Shown: piece by piece, positions 35,173 through 44,411 of the stretch
How the letters are laid out: each line of letters starts with the position of its first letter
How positions within the stretch are numbered: the first letter of the stretch is position 1
NCBI RefSeq assembly: GCF_019145235.1
Contig: NZ_JAHSTV010000010.1
Span: 124,001 to 188,000 of the forward strand
DNA: 64,000 bases
Direction of reading: 5' to 3'
From: Pseudomonas farris
GTDB lineage: Bacteria > Pseudomonadota > Gammaproteobacteria > Pseudomonadales > Pseudomonadaceae
Program-made: the position numbers and the translations under genes
The notes under the pieces: model-generated
The model's input: the letters and a program-made list of their open reading frames with translations, nothing else
What the model was told of the DNA's origin: nothing
Databases searched by the model: none

Positions 35173-36918
35173 TTAAGTAGCAGCAGGCAACCACTTCACC
35201 TGCAGAGGCTTTTCCATCCAGGGGAAGTGGATAAAGTCCAGTGCCCAAGGCAGTTGCGATAGTAAAAAGTCACAGGCATCCGCCTCTACCGACAGTTGCC
35301 AGCCCGACTTGGTTTGTATCAATTGCCCCGGTCTTTGTAGAAACAGGCTGCGTAGATCATTGACCTGACAGCGATGCAAACCGGGTAACTGCGCTGGAAT
35401 AGCCGCCAGCCAGTCCAGCAACTGTTCACTCACCTTCGGTTCTGGCGAGGACCAGGGCACGAGTGGTGATTCCAACGGCAACCCGCACAGCAGCTTGCCC
35501 AATGGGGTACGCCACTCCGCCATGGTTTCATCCCCCCAGATCAACCCATCCAGCCAGCACACCGCCTCCAATTGAGCCTGTGGGCTGCTGAATTGCTGTT
35601 CCTCGAGCAGACCCAACTGACGCAATAGCCCAGGCAATAGCGGCCACAGCAGTACCAGACCAGCATTGGCGACCGACAGCGGTTCCTGCTCCGATAATGA
35701 GGCGCTTGAACCCGTTGGCACCGACGGTCCTGTGTACTCACGCCCTTCTCTCTGCCAATCGCCTTCTTCCTTCTGGGCGTCCTGTTTGGCGTCCTCTGTG
35801 TGCGATTGAAGTCCGTTCAGTTGGCCGACATCCATTGCAGGATCCAGGGAATCCTCCTCTGACCGCTCGGGTGCTGAAGCTTGAGGTTTGCGTTTTGCTA
35901 CCTCGTCTTGTGGAGTGACATCCCCCATTTGTTGTTGCCAACGAGTAAAGTCTGGCTCGGTTAACTCCGATACTAATAACTGCTGCACTACCGGTTGTTG
36001 CCAGAATGGCTGCAACCAAGGTAACAGCGCCGCAGGCAGTGGCAGATGGCTGAACAACACCAACAACCAGGGCGCCACCTCTGGCAACAGATTACTGTCC
36101 AGCACCAGAGATGATGGGGCAGGCAAAGCCCCTGTCGATGATTGCCGACAAACCCATAGGCTACTGAGCAGTAAGCAAAGCTCTAAGGCTGGTTTGTCTG
36201 CCGGTGGCGTCAACTCTGGCTTATCGTCCAGAAATAAACAGCAAATAGCCTGTGAACTCGCAGTACTAAAGGTTTGTAGCAATCTTTGGCGTGGCATCGT
36301 CTGTAAACAGTACTGTGCCAGAATTTTCCGCTGCTCAATTGATGAGGCTGCCAGATGCGAGCGCAACCAGTTATCCGCACCATCAGACGCATTCCACTCA
36401 GCCATCAATGCCTGATGCGGGAGCGCCAAACAACCCCATTTTAGATAGTGAAACAGGGGGGCCAGCCCTAATTCCTCCTGAGCTACAGGCAACGCTGCAT
36501 CCGTCGTAGGTTGATGAGTAGCTCCCTCCTTATAAGCGGGGTTGATAAATGAAGGATGTAGCTGCAAGTCCGTTTTCCCTTGAAGATGAGCAGCAGTAGT
36601 GCCCTGCTGGATACATAGCGACTCCCCAGCAACGGCAATTGGTACCGCGGTCAATAGCGCTGTCAGTTGCTCCTCTAATTGCGTCAGTAGTCGCTGTGTT
36701 AATACTGCCTCGAACTGCACCATCGGAATGTCCCCCGCATCAATGACCAGCCGTTCAATAGACAAGGTACTATTGATCGACATAGGCATCTTATTGAATA
36801 GGCGAAGTACATCTTCCGACAGATGATAGTTAAATAGATCACTACAGCGCTGTTGAATATTAGCAACGCCCCACTCAAGAACCTCAAGAATAAACTCAAT
36901 TCTTTTTACAGTACCCAT
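35173..36918 (-). CDS. pvc14: eCIS tape-measure protein (Pvc14/Afp14, CIS_TMP)
   Basis: Determines tail length in Afp. 581 residues. The N-terminal ~110 residues (HLSEDVLRLFNKM, IERLVIDAGDIP) and the C-terminal ~60 residues (SGWQLSVEADACDFLLSQLPW, IHFPWMEKPLQVKW) fit the contractile-system tape-measure family; between them are Leu-rich helical blocks and a low-complexity acidic/polar linker near 345-400. If length scales with protein size, particles should be of ordinary or slightly short PVC length. Frame is intact. Confidence 0.85.
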   Translation of the reverse strand: MGTVKRIEFILEVLEWGVANIQQRCSDLFNYHLSEDVLRLFNKMPMSINSTLSIERLVIDAGDIPMVQFEAVLTQRLLTQLEEQLTALLTAVPIAVAGESLCIQQGTTAAHLQGKTDLQLHPSFINPAYKEGATHQPTTDAALPVAQEELGLAPLFHYLKWGCLALPHQALMAEWNASDGADNWLRSHLAASSIEQRKILAQYCLQTMPRQRLLQTFSTASSQAICCLFLDDKPELTPPADKPALELCLLLSSLWVCRQSSTGALPAPSSLVLDSNLLPEVAPWLLVLFSHLPLPAALLPWLQPFWQQPVVQQLLVSELTEPDFTRWQQQMGDVTPQDEVAKRKPQASAPERSEEDSLDPAMDVGQLNGLQSHTEDAKQDAQKEEGDWQREGREYTGPSVPTGSSASLSEQEPLSVANAGLVLLWPLLPGLLRQLGLLEEQQFSSPQAQLEAVCWLDGLIWGDETMAEWRTPLGKLLCGLPLESPLVPWSSPEPKVSEQLLDWLAAIPAQLPGLHRCQVNDLRSLFLQRPGQLIQTKSGWQLSVEADACDFLLSQLPWALDFIHFPWMEKPLQVKWLPAAT

Positions 36919-36938
36919 AGCAAAACTTCAAACCATAG

Positions 36939-37907
36939 TTACATTTTCATTATGTAAGGAAGTGGATATTGATGACCCGACGACGAACCACATTCTACAG
37001 GTATAAAATTAACACCATCATACCTATGCTTATCTGTCATATCCACACCACCACTTATGATGCACCCTGTAAGGTCTGGAGTACCATTCTCCCCATTACA
37101 AAACGCCCAACCTTCAGGTACTTTGCCACCAAAAAATGGCACCACCGTTCCTTTAGGGATAATCAAATTAGCAAGCTTTTTCATAAAGTCTGTTGATAGA
37201 TCGACACTCACCCCGTTACCGTCCACTTTAATGCCGGAACCAGGTTTGACGCCGATCTTGGCTCCTATACCTCCACACTGAAGTCCGCCGCTACCATCAA
37301 CCTGAATATCGATATTGCCGTTTGGTCCGTACGCCCAGCCAATCCCTTGCCTTAAATCCAACTCCTTATCAGAAAATTGAAAAGCTTTAGCATTAAACTT
37401 TACCGACACCCCATCCTTATCCACCTTAATACCGGAGCCAGGATTGATACAAAGTTTACTCCCCGCCCCACTCCCCAAAATAATCCCATAGTTGTCATCA
37501 ACCTGAACATCAAGTTCCCCATCCTGGCTAAACTTCAAGCCAGCCCCCCCAACAATGGCCAATCCATTACCATCAACCACAAGACCAGCCTTGTCATTAA
37601 CCTTAACAGCCACCCCATCCTTATCCACATTGATACCCGCATCGGTCTTGGCCTTGACTTCCAACTTCCCATCAGAATTCACCACCATACCATTACCGGC
37701 ATCATTATCTGGCTGATCAGGACTCAACCCCACAGCCCTACGGCCAACATCGGCAATATTAATCAGGGTTTTAAAGTCCATCTCAAGCGGAATGGACTGC
37801 TCTTTAAATTTACTGATGAGCTCTTCTACCTTTGGCCCAACAGCCTCAGCATTTGCCGCTTGCACAGTGGGGGTCTTTTCATTAGCCACAGATCTTACTC
37901 CAGTCAT
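36939..37907 (-). CDS. pvc13: eCIS tail fibre / host-recognition protein (Pvc13/Afp13)
   Basis: Fibre of 322 residues that should fix target specificity. A helical attachment region (~20-60) leads into adenovirus-fibre-like shaft repeats with the pattern PGSGIKVDKDGVSVKF, SGGLQCGGIGAKI, AGLVVDGNGLAIV. The C-terminal head from ~245 (LIIPKGTVVPFFGGKVPEGWAFCNGENGTPDL) is a phage tail-collar type domain, ending GHQYPLPYIMKM. Mixing of viral-like shaft repeats with a phage collar head is typical of eCIS fibres. The gene lies between pvc12 and pvc14. Confidence 0.88.
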   Translation of the reverse strand: MTGVRSVANEKTPTVQAANAEAVGPKVEELISKFKEQSIPLEMDFKTLINIADVGRRAVGLSPDQPDNDAGNGMVVNSDGKLEVKAKTDAGINVDKDGVAVKVNDKAGLVVDGNGLAIVGGAGLKFSQDGELDVQVDDNYGIILGSGAGSKLCINPGSGIKVDKDGVSVKFNAKAFQFSDKELDLRQGIGWAYGPNGNIDIQVDGSGGLQCGGIGAKIGVKPGSGIKVDGNGVSVDLSTDFMKKLANLIIPKGTVVPFFGGKVPEGWAFCNGENGTPDLTGCIISGGVDMTDKHRYDGVNFIPVECGSSSGHQYPLPYIMKM

Positions 37908-38040
37908 TTACTTTACTAAAAACATAGCGAGGCAATCACGCCAATACAAATCGCGGCGCAACCATTCGCAAAAAATTATCAACAACAGCAACAAAATAAC
38001 AGTGAAAAATAAAAACTAATAAACCGCTCAAGTATTAATT

Positions 38041-40815
38041 TCAATTTTTCGGCACATAGAACAACTCTTCTTTCGATATGTACTCTGGATTCCAGTCCGG
38101 CGTCGTTGCTTTATTCTGTTGATCAGCCGTGGCAATGCGCATATGTCTGATACCATCCAGTACGCCCGGTGTTCTTCCCAGGGTCAATTGCTTTAGCAAT
38201 TGGTAAGAACGATCTCCCAATGGCGCCCCATCGTGCTGCCACCCCTGATAGGCTAATCCGAACTGATTAAAAGCAGTGTCATCCAACCAATGGACCAGTG
38301 CGGATATATGGCAGGGAATTTCCTCCAAAATACACTGTTTGATCCATGCTTCCGTGGTCTTGGCATCCTTGAGATCCGCTAAAAGGCTACGTCGGAATAC
38401 CAAACTGACCATGAAGGAGAAACGGTCACTGATAGTTTTACCCTGGTCATCGATATACCAACGGTAACTCTCCTCCTTCTCAGGAAGCGTACTGCCGTCT
38501 TGAGCTTTAATGACAAAACTGCCATTAATCCAGTCTCTCGACACCACCTGTGCATGGATAATAGTTTTATCATCGCCCAGCTGCAGTGAAGAGTTCGGAG
38601 AAATGTTGCGACGAATCGTAATCCGGTCATCCTGCTGCAACATAACCGGATAAGGGGCATCGTACGTCGCCACGATACGCTTCTCACCGTTTAGGAAATT
38701 CCCCGTATCAGTATCATAATGCAACGGATACCACATATCGTGCAGCCAGACATTGCTGTTTTTCCAGCGCAATGTACCTGCATTCATTGCGTCAATAAGC
38801 TTCTGTAGATTACGTGACAGTTGTGCATTGTCCTGAATACTACAGGTCAAGATCGTTCCCGCACTGTCAATTTCCTTCACCATGACGGTTGCGAGGATGT
38901 AATCATTCTCCGGCCCACCGCTGTCTTTAATGATCAAGTCAATCAATACCCCGACATGCAAGGGATAATCCGTCACATCGACTGTCAGCAGTAAATTTTC
39001 AGTCTTGTCATCCGTTTTGGCAGCCGTTGGTGTTTGCTCAGTATTGTAGTGTTCATCCGGCAGCGCCGGTAATAGCGCCCGATGCTCTACCAGGTAAAAC
39101 GGCAACTTATCCAACGCGGGGGACTGAGCAAACAGCTCACTGCCAATCCCGATACGGGCAGCAATTCGCTTTTGTAACGCCGAAACCGCCTGAATCTGGA
39201 TATTGCTACGCTGATACCCAAGATCAGCATGTTGACGCAAATAACCGCGCTGCACATCTAAAAATTTATCCAGCAGCCCCGAAAGAATTCGTGGCGCACG
39301 CTGGCTGCCAAAATAACCCAGGAGATGGTCAATAATCGCCAGTTCTTTATTATCTAGTTTGTAGTCTTTCAGCGCCAATAACAATTCAGCTTTATAGTCT
39401 TGATGAACCTTATCGGACTGACTATTTTCAGCAAACGGCCATTGCTCACCCCAGACAGGGGTAGAGTGGGAGCGATCAAACGCCAGTAGGTCTGGTAGCA
39501 ATGCCAATTGCTGGCAACCATTGGCCAACGCTTGCTCAAACGGCAATAGAAACTGGTGGAGCTGTTTCTGTACCTCTGTAGGTACCGACTGCTGCAAACC
39601 ATAGCATGGCGGTAAGCGCTTGCTAAGGGTATGAAAATCCTCTGGTTTACGGTTACGACCATAGTCCATCACCACCGGCTGCTCAACGATCAGTGCCGAA
39701 GGCTTGATAAACTCCCTGATCTCATCTTCTGTTGCAGAACAACGCTGCCCATACTTAATCAACTGAATATCAGAGCTCTCCGCCAATGCGGCGATAGGGT
39801 CACTCCCCCACAGTTGAGGATAGGTGTATGAAGCGCTTGAAGTCCACGTCCAGTTATCTGCCATATCTCCGCGAAAAGTAGTAATGCTTTTCACACCACT
39901 GATGCTTAGCCACTTGTTCACTAGAACACCGAAGTCCACCGTGATCTCGCTACGATAGTCTAATTTCGGTGGCAGTTGGGTAATCCACCCATGTGTTAGC
40001 TGGGTTCCCTGATAGATCGCCTCATTAGTCAACCCTTGCGCAACCAAATTAGCCGCGGAATCACGTACCGCCATCGGGCTGATGAAGTTTTCAGCCAGAG
40101 TATAGAGCTCGGCCAATACCCGAGCCGGGTTGGTACAATCATCTTCCAGTTCAATGCTGCTCTTAATATTGATAGCTTGTGCCGTGACCCAGGTAATGTT
40201 CCGTACCGCTTCACACATATTACGATGGGTATCAAGGAATTGGGTTAGAGCCCGTTGCGCCTTAGTTTTTTCAGCACCTCGAGCCAACTCCACGTAAAGA
40301 TGGTAGCCTCCCTTCAGGGTCAGCGGAGCCAGCTGGCCATCATTGCCTGACTTAGCAAAGGTGAACTCCCGCTTTTCAGAGGCGGGGTCATACCAGTACT
40401 GATACTGTTCCGCTTCACTTTCAGGTGTCAGTTGCACATTACGAAAATAGAAGCCACCTGGCGCTTCTCCATCATCGCAGCTGTGCAAATCCAACAGCGC
40501 ACGGCGGTAGTCATCTACCGTAACAGGCCCGCAGGTCAACACACGATGTGGCCCGAATTGCGCCGGGAATATCCCCTCCCCCTGACGATCAACCGCAGGG
40601 GTCAATAAATCCACCAGCGGCAACGTGTGACGATAGGCGAGGTCGGAAGTGCCGTAACAAAAGTCCTGCAACAGGGTCACACCTGGATCTTGCTCACCTT
40701 TATCGGTCCACACCTGCCCCGCATAATGGTCGATGGCTTCCATACCCTGCTCCAGCAGGGTATCGAAGTGGATAAGATCTCGTACCTTCGCAGGCAACAT
40801 GCTGTTATTGTTCAT
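38041..40815 (-). CDS. pvc12: eCIS baseplate wedge protein (Pvc12/Afp12)
   Basis: Large baseplate component of 924 residues. The N-terminal DLIHFDTLLEQGMEAIDHYAG and LLQDFCYGTSDLAYRHTLPL are the eCIS form of a gp6/gp7-like wedge protein; the rest is long mixed alpha/beta with no membrane segment. It should pair with Pvc11 around the spike. It follows pvc11 by 8 bases and is intact. Confidence 0.88.
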   Translation of the reverse strand: MNNNSMLPAKVRDLIHFDTLLEQGMEAIDHYAGQVWTDKGEQDPGVTLLQDFCYGTSDLAYRHTLPLVDLLTPAVDRQGEGIFPAQFGPHRVLTCGPVTVDDYRRALLDLHSCDDGEAPGGFYFRNVQLTPESEAEQYQYWYDPASEKREFTFAKSGNDGQLAPLTLKGGYHLYVELARGAEKTKAQRALTQFLDTHRNMCEAVRNITWVTAQAINIKSSIELEDDCTNPARVLAELYTLAENFISPMAVRDSAANLVAQGLTNEAIYQGTQLTHGWITQLPPKLDYRSEITVDFGVLVNKWLSISGVKSITTFRGDMADNWTWTSSASYTYPQLWGSDPIAALAESSDIQLIKYGQRCSATEDEIREFIKPSALIVEQPVVMDYGRNRKPEDFHTLSKRLPPCYGLQQSVPTEVQKQLHQFLLPFEQALANGCQQLALLPDLLAFDRSHSTPVWGEQWPFAENSQSDKVHQDYKAELLLALKDYKLDNKELAIIDHLLGYFGSQRAPRILSGLLDKFLDVQRGYLRQHADLGYQRSNIQIQAVSALQKRIAARIGIGSELFAQSPALDKLPFYLVEHRALLPALPDEHYNTEQTPTAAKTDDKTENLLLTVDVTDYPLHVGVLIDLIIKDSGGPENDYILATVMVKEIDSAGTILTCSIQDNAQLSRNLQKLIDAMNAGTLRWKNSNVWLHDMWYPLHYDTDTGNFLNGEKRIVATYDAPYPVMLQQDDRITIRRNISPNSSLQLGDDKTIIHAQVVSRDWINGSFVIKAQDGSTLPEKEESYRWYIDDQGKTISDRFSFMVSLVFRRSLLADLKDAKTTEAWIKQCILEEIPCHISALVHWLDDTAFNQFGLAYQGWQHDGAPLGDRSYQLLKQLTLGRTPGVLDGIRHMRIATADQQNKATTPDWNPEYISKEELFYVPKN

Positions 40816-40823
40816 AAAAATCC

Positions 40824-43523
40824 TTATTGATGACTTGCACCTGGCAAAGTCAGAATCAGTACTTGCGTATCGGTACTGACCACCGAAGCGCTTTGACCAT
40901 CAAGGGTCAGGCGATCCACACGCTCGACCATGGGTAATTGCTGAATAAACGCCACCATGGCGTAGTAATCCAGTTCGGCTCCAGCGATGGCACTGCTCTG
41001 TCCATCCCCCCCCCATGGCATGTACTTGCGCTCCAATGCCTGCCTTAGCAGACACAGGGCATAAGCCTGATTAGTGCCCGGGGTAAACTCCACGACATAT
41101 GTCACCGGCACATCCCTGTAGTCAGGATTGACCACACTGATATCTACCCAAGGGCTGCTCAGCTCTTTCAGGTAGTCCTGCATCGCGGTTAAACGCGCCG
41201 GGGCGAATTTCGGCCGCAACGCATCGTTATTGTCCTGTTCGCCATTGGCAGGAATCACGATCAGCTGTTGCGTGCAACGAGCAGGCAAGCTGGATAACTG
41301 CTCAGACAATGGAATGTGCACATAGCCGATTTCGGGATAACGCTCACTCAGCAACGCCACCATATCGGACCAGGTCTGCGCCCGCCCCCGATGGGTCAAT
41401 TGCCGGGCTACCCGTGGCAGAAACTCCGCTTCAGACTCAGGTGCGCGCCCACCTTGCGATGGCCAGGGCTGTTCAACCTGCGCCAATCCATTGAGCCTTT
41501 GTACTGGCCGGCGAACAGTACCCGCAGGCAGAGGCTGGATAAAATGGCTGTTACTCAACGACTCACCGTTAATCAAGGTTGCCGTCACCGCATTGGTTCG
41601 CAGCCCTTTCAAACGGGGGTAAGCGCAAATGGATGCATCAGCCCCGGGGGCTTGAGCAGGTGGTGTCACCACTGCGCGGATCCAGTAACGCCCAGCAGGC
41701 ATTTGGGCGCCCTGCGCGGCGTCGGCCGGCAGTGACGCAGACCACAAGCCCGAGGTGAATAGCCCGCCCGTGTTATCCTTTACCGTCGCATCCAGAGACT
41801 GCCAGCTGTTGCCCTGATCAAGGTATTGCCACCTCATATTCAGTGCCTGCGGGCTTTGCAACTGCCAATGCAAACTCAGCTCCTGTCCCGGTTCGATATC
41901 GCTGAAGCCCAGGTACAATTGAGGATTTACATCATCGGCTACCGTAGCGCTGACTTGCGATTCCAGTCCATAACCAAAGGGGCTCAACAGATATTGTTCT
42001 TTGACCTCGGTGTCTGCTCCGCTGTAGCTGATGGCCAGTGATCTAACCTTCGGGGTATAGGGTGGGTTCAAGTCTGGCTTCGTCGGCAAGAGTTCCCAAT
42101 ACTTCTGGTGCAGAAAATCATGGCCGCTGAGTTCCAGATGTAACCAGTTTTGCCAGTCTTGTGGGTCAACACTTTTCGAGAGTGAACAGGAAAGGTCCTC
42201 CACTGTAAGTGTAATAGGTACGGCGACCGGAGGTTCTTCACTGTTGCCAGAAAACAACACGGTACTGTGTTTCTCACCAGTAATAAAAGGCGAGGTCACT
42301 TTGAAGGCGTTATTGTCGATGTGATCTACACCATAGCCCTCGTACCATTCACTAAACGAGTTCGCCGGTAGATCCAGCCATTCGGGTGTCAGGGTAATCG
42401 TCAGTTCCTGTGGCTTGTTGCACCAGTCCGCAGCCACCAGGTTAAATCCGCTCCCCAACACTGGGCTATGACCGAACGGATAACTGGTAACGGACAGTTT
42501 TTCCACGCCGTCATCGGTGCTGTACATCACCTGAGTAAGACCAGACACATCCACCTTAAGCGCTGTCACTTCAGGCACTGGTTTGCCATCGGTTCGGCTC
42601 AGTTTCAGTAACGGCATGGCAGAGGTAAAACCGTCCAGCCCGCCAGGGGGGGTGATTGCTCCTTTCGCGGCAGACAACTTCAGAGTGAGCGATGTGCCGT
42701 CTCCTTTACTGATATCAAGTGCCAGCCACTGCCCTGTGCCACTGATACCCGCTGTAATTGCCTTGATATCGTCATCAGTCACTGCTGTTTGCAATGTCAC
42801 AGTGATGGTGCGATCCCCGCCAGACATGGCCAACAGCTCGGAACCCACCACCCGCCCGGTCACCACCGACTGCTCCTCGCCACCTGAATGGGTAAACAGA
42901 CGAACTCCGTTTTCTGGCCACAGCACCTTATTTTGCTGGTCAAAAAGCACACGAGACGTGCGAGGCGAGCTGTCGGAGTTAGCCGGCTGGCACCAACGCA
43001 GGTCACTCCAGCGCCCCTGATTTCCCAACATGGCGTTATCCAGCGCGTACTGCACAGGGTTACCCTGGCTGTCCTGCCCGGCATCCATTAACGTTCCTGC
43101 CGGCAACAGCAACTCACGAGTGCCTTTCTCCAACTGGCAGGCCAATGCCACTTGATCTGGTACCATCCCTCGTTCTTTCAACCCTAACAAGCCGCGATAG
43201 TAAAGTTGTCGGTGCATACCCGGCAGGCGGTTCAATAGCGCTTTAGGCGTTTCCAACAGACGATAAAAAGCCAGCAGCAGCGCCTGGTGCGGCGCCAGTG
43301 AACCATCGGCCAACCCAGGTTGACGATAAATTGCAGCCAGCCGTTCCGCGTTAACCGGAGACAGAAAAACAGCATCCCAATTTTTGTCCTTATCAAATGG
43401 AATCTGCTGACTATAGTCCTTAAGGAGTTTCAGCAGATCTTCGACAGTCCGGTCATCCAGGGTAAAGCCATTGTCCGATGGTGCATCAGATGCGGTTTTA
43501 TGAAAGATACTCAAATCAGACAT
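40824..43523 (-). CDS. pvc11: eCIS baseplate wedge protein (Pvc11/Afp11, gp6-like)
   Basis: Baseplate wedge scaffold of 899 residues. C-terminal gp6/BaseplateJ-like elements are visible (FLPRVARQLTHRGRAQTWSDM, LLSERYPEIGYVHIPLS, VDISVVNPDYRDVPVTYVVEF). N-terminal region with LPGMHRQLYYRGLLGLKERG and the motif LPAGTLMDAGQDSQGNPVQYA are common in eCIS J-like proteins. Position between pvc10 and pvc12 and intact frame support the call. Confidence 0.88.
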   Translation of the reverse strand: MSDLSIFHKTASDAPSDNGFTLDDRTVEDLLKLLKDYSQQIPFDKDKNWDAVFLSPVNAERLAAIYRQPGLADGSLAPHQALLLAFYRLLETPKALLNRLPGMHRQLYYRGLLGLKERGMVPDQVALACQLEKGTRELLLPAGTLMDAGQDSQGNPVQYALDNAMLGNQGRWSDLRWCQPANSDSSPRTSRVLFDQQNKVLWPENGVRLFTHSGGEEQSVVTGRVVGSELLAMSGGDRTITVTLQTAVTDDDIKAITAGISGTGQWLALDISKGDGTSLTLKLSAAKGAITPPGGLDGFTSAMPLLKLSRTDGKPVPEVTALKVDVSGLTQVMYSTDDGVEKLSVTSYPFGHSPVLGSGFNLVAADWCNKPQELTITLTPEWLDLPANSFSEWYEGYGVDHIDNNAFKVTSPFITGEKHSTVLFSGNSEEPPVAVPITLTVEDLSCSLSKSVDPQDWQNWLHLELSGHDFLHQKYWELLPTKPDLNPPYTPKVRSLAISYSGADTEVKEQYLLSPFGYGLESQVSATVADDVNPQLYLGFSDIEPGQELSLHWQLQSPQALNMRWQYLDQGNSWQSLDATVKDNTGGLFTSGLWSASLPADAAQGAQMPAGRYWIRAVVTPPAQAPGADASICAYPRLKGLRTNAVTATLINGESLSNSHFIQPLPAGTVRRPVQRLNGLAQVEQPWPSQGGRAPESEAEFLPRVARQLTHRGRAQTWSDMVALLSERYPEIGYVHIPLSEQLSSLPARCTQQLIVIPANGEQDNNDALRPKFAPARLTAMQDYLKELSSPWVDISVVNPDYRDVPVTYVVEFTPGTNQAYALCLLRQALERKYMPWGGDGQSSAIAGAELDYYAMVAFIQQLPMVERVDRLTLDGQSASVVSTDTQVLILTLPGASHQ

Positions 43524-43535
43524 GATAAATATCCC

Positions 43536-43949
43536 TTATCCAGCAGTAGCAAATGATTGTTTAGGGATAAAACGCCCTTTCCCCATACTGGGCGCAGGCA
43601 CATCCGGCCCCTGATTAGTGCTGACTGCCAATTGCGTTGGGGTAAAGCGAGCAATAAATTGTTGTCCCTTTAATAGTAATGCTGCACCGCTTGCGCAACG
43701 ACGTGCCTGTTGATCGCGGCCCAGTGCAGCGATAGTCAGCAACCCCATGCCTGGGCTATAACCGGGAATCTGATACTGCGCGAAAACCTGAACTTTTTTC
43801 TCATCCCCCAAAATGCACATTTTCTGTTGGTTAATACTGGCCTGACCGGAGCCACTGATAATGGCCGGCCCCGTCACCGTAACCTGGCGATTACCGAACA
43901 TCGGATCAAACTGTAGTTGGTCCCCATTAACAATAATAATATCGCTCAT
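43536..43949 (-). CDS. pvc10: eCIS spike-tip PAAR-like protein (Pvc10/Afp10)
   Basis: 137-residue small beta-rich protein that should sharpen the spike tip. It begins MSDIIIVNGDQLQFDPMFGN and has the PAAR-related series of glycine-rich hairpins (GPAIISGSGQASINQQKMCILGDEKK). It overlaps pvc9 by 4 bases. PAAR metal-binding His/Cys residues are not all evident, so it is the degenerate eCIS form. Confidence 0.85.
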   Translation of the reverse strand: MSDIIIVNGDQLQFDPMFGNRQVTVTGPAIISGSGQASINQQKMCILGDEKKVQVFAQYQIPGYSPGMGLLTIAALGRDQQARRCASGAALLLKGQQFIARFTPTQLAVSTNQGPDVPAPSMGKGRFIPKQSFATAG

Positions 43950-44365
43950 ACCACCCTCACACCCCTGCCATCAGCGATATCCAACTGCCCTTTGAACTGC
44001 TGAACAATATCGCTGCCGCGCAGTCGATAAATGACCTGTACCTGCAATAAACTTTGGTGTTGCGGGTTCTGTGCAACGCGTACGTTATCGAGAGCTGCCC
44101 GCGGCTCATAACGCAGAATCGCGTCACCAATGCATGTTTTTACCTGCGCCAATAGTTCTTCCCGAATATTGGAAAACATGTAGGTTTGCAAATCACAACC
44201 GTAGTCCGAACGCATAATGCGCTCCCCCGGCTGGGTACTGAAAAGAACATGCAAACTCTGATGAACACTCACTTGGCCTTCTGCCATTTTTACCTCACCC
44301 TGCGGGGTGAAATTGGGTGGAAATGCCCAGCCACGACCATAAACCTGCGTGAGATTATTATTCAT
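43946..44365 (-). CDS. pvc9: eCIS baseplate protein gp25-like (Pvc9/Afp9)
   Basis: gp25/lysozyme-like wedge protein that helps start sheath polymerisation. The ATG at 44365 has a perfect GGAGG five bases before it; a GTG two codons earlier is in that ribosome site and less likely. 139 residues with the family core LHVLFSTQPGERIMRSDYGCDL, LLAQVKTCIGDAILRYEPR and RLRGSDIVQQFKGQLDI. Confidence 0.92.
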   Translation of the reverse strand: MNNNLTQVYGRGWAFPPNFTPQGEVKMAEGQVSVHQSLHVLFSTQPGERIMRSDYGCDLQTYMFSNIREELLAQVKTCIGDAILRYEPRAALDNVRVAQNPQHQSLLQVQVIYRLRGSDIVQQFKGQLDIADGRGVRVV

Positions 44366-44411
44366 TTTCACCTCCGATAATCGATTACCAAAAATCCTGG
44401 CGGCCGGTTAG

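Noticed and set aside
37377..37919. Antisense frame in the fibre gene
   Set aside because: It mirrors repetitive fibre codons; Ile/Asn-rich composition is an artefact.
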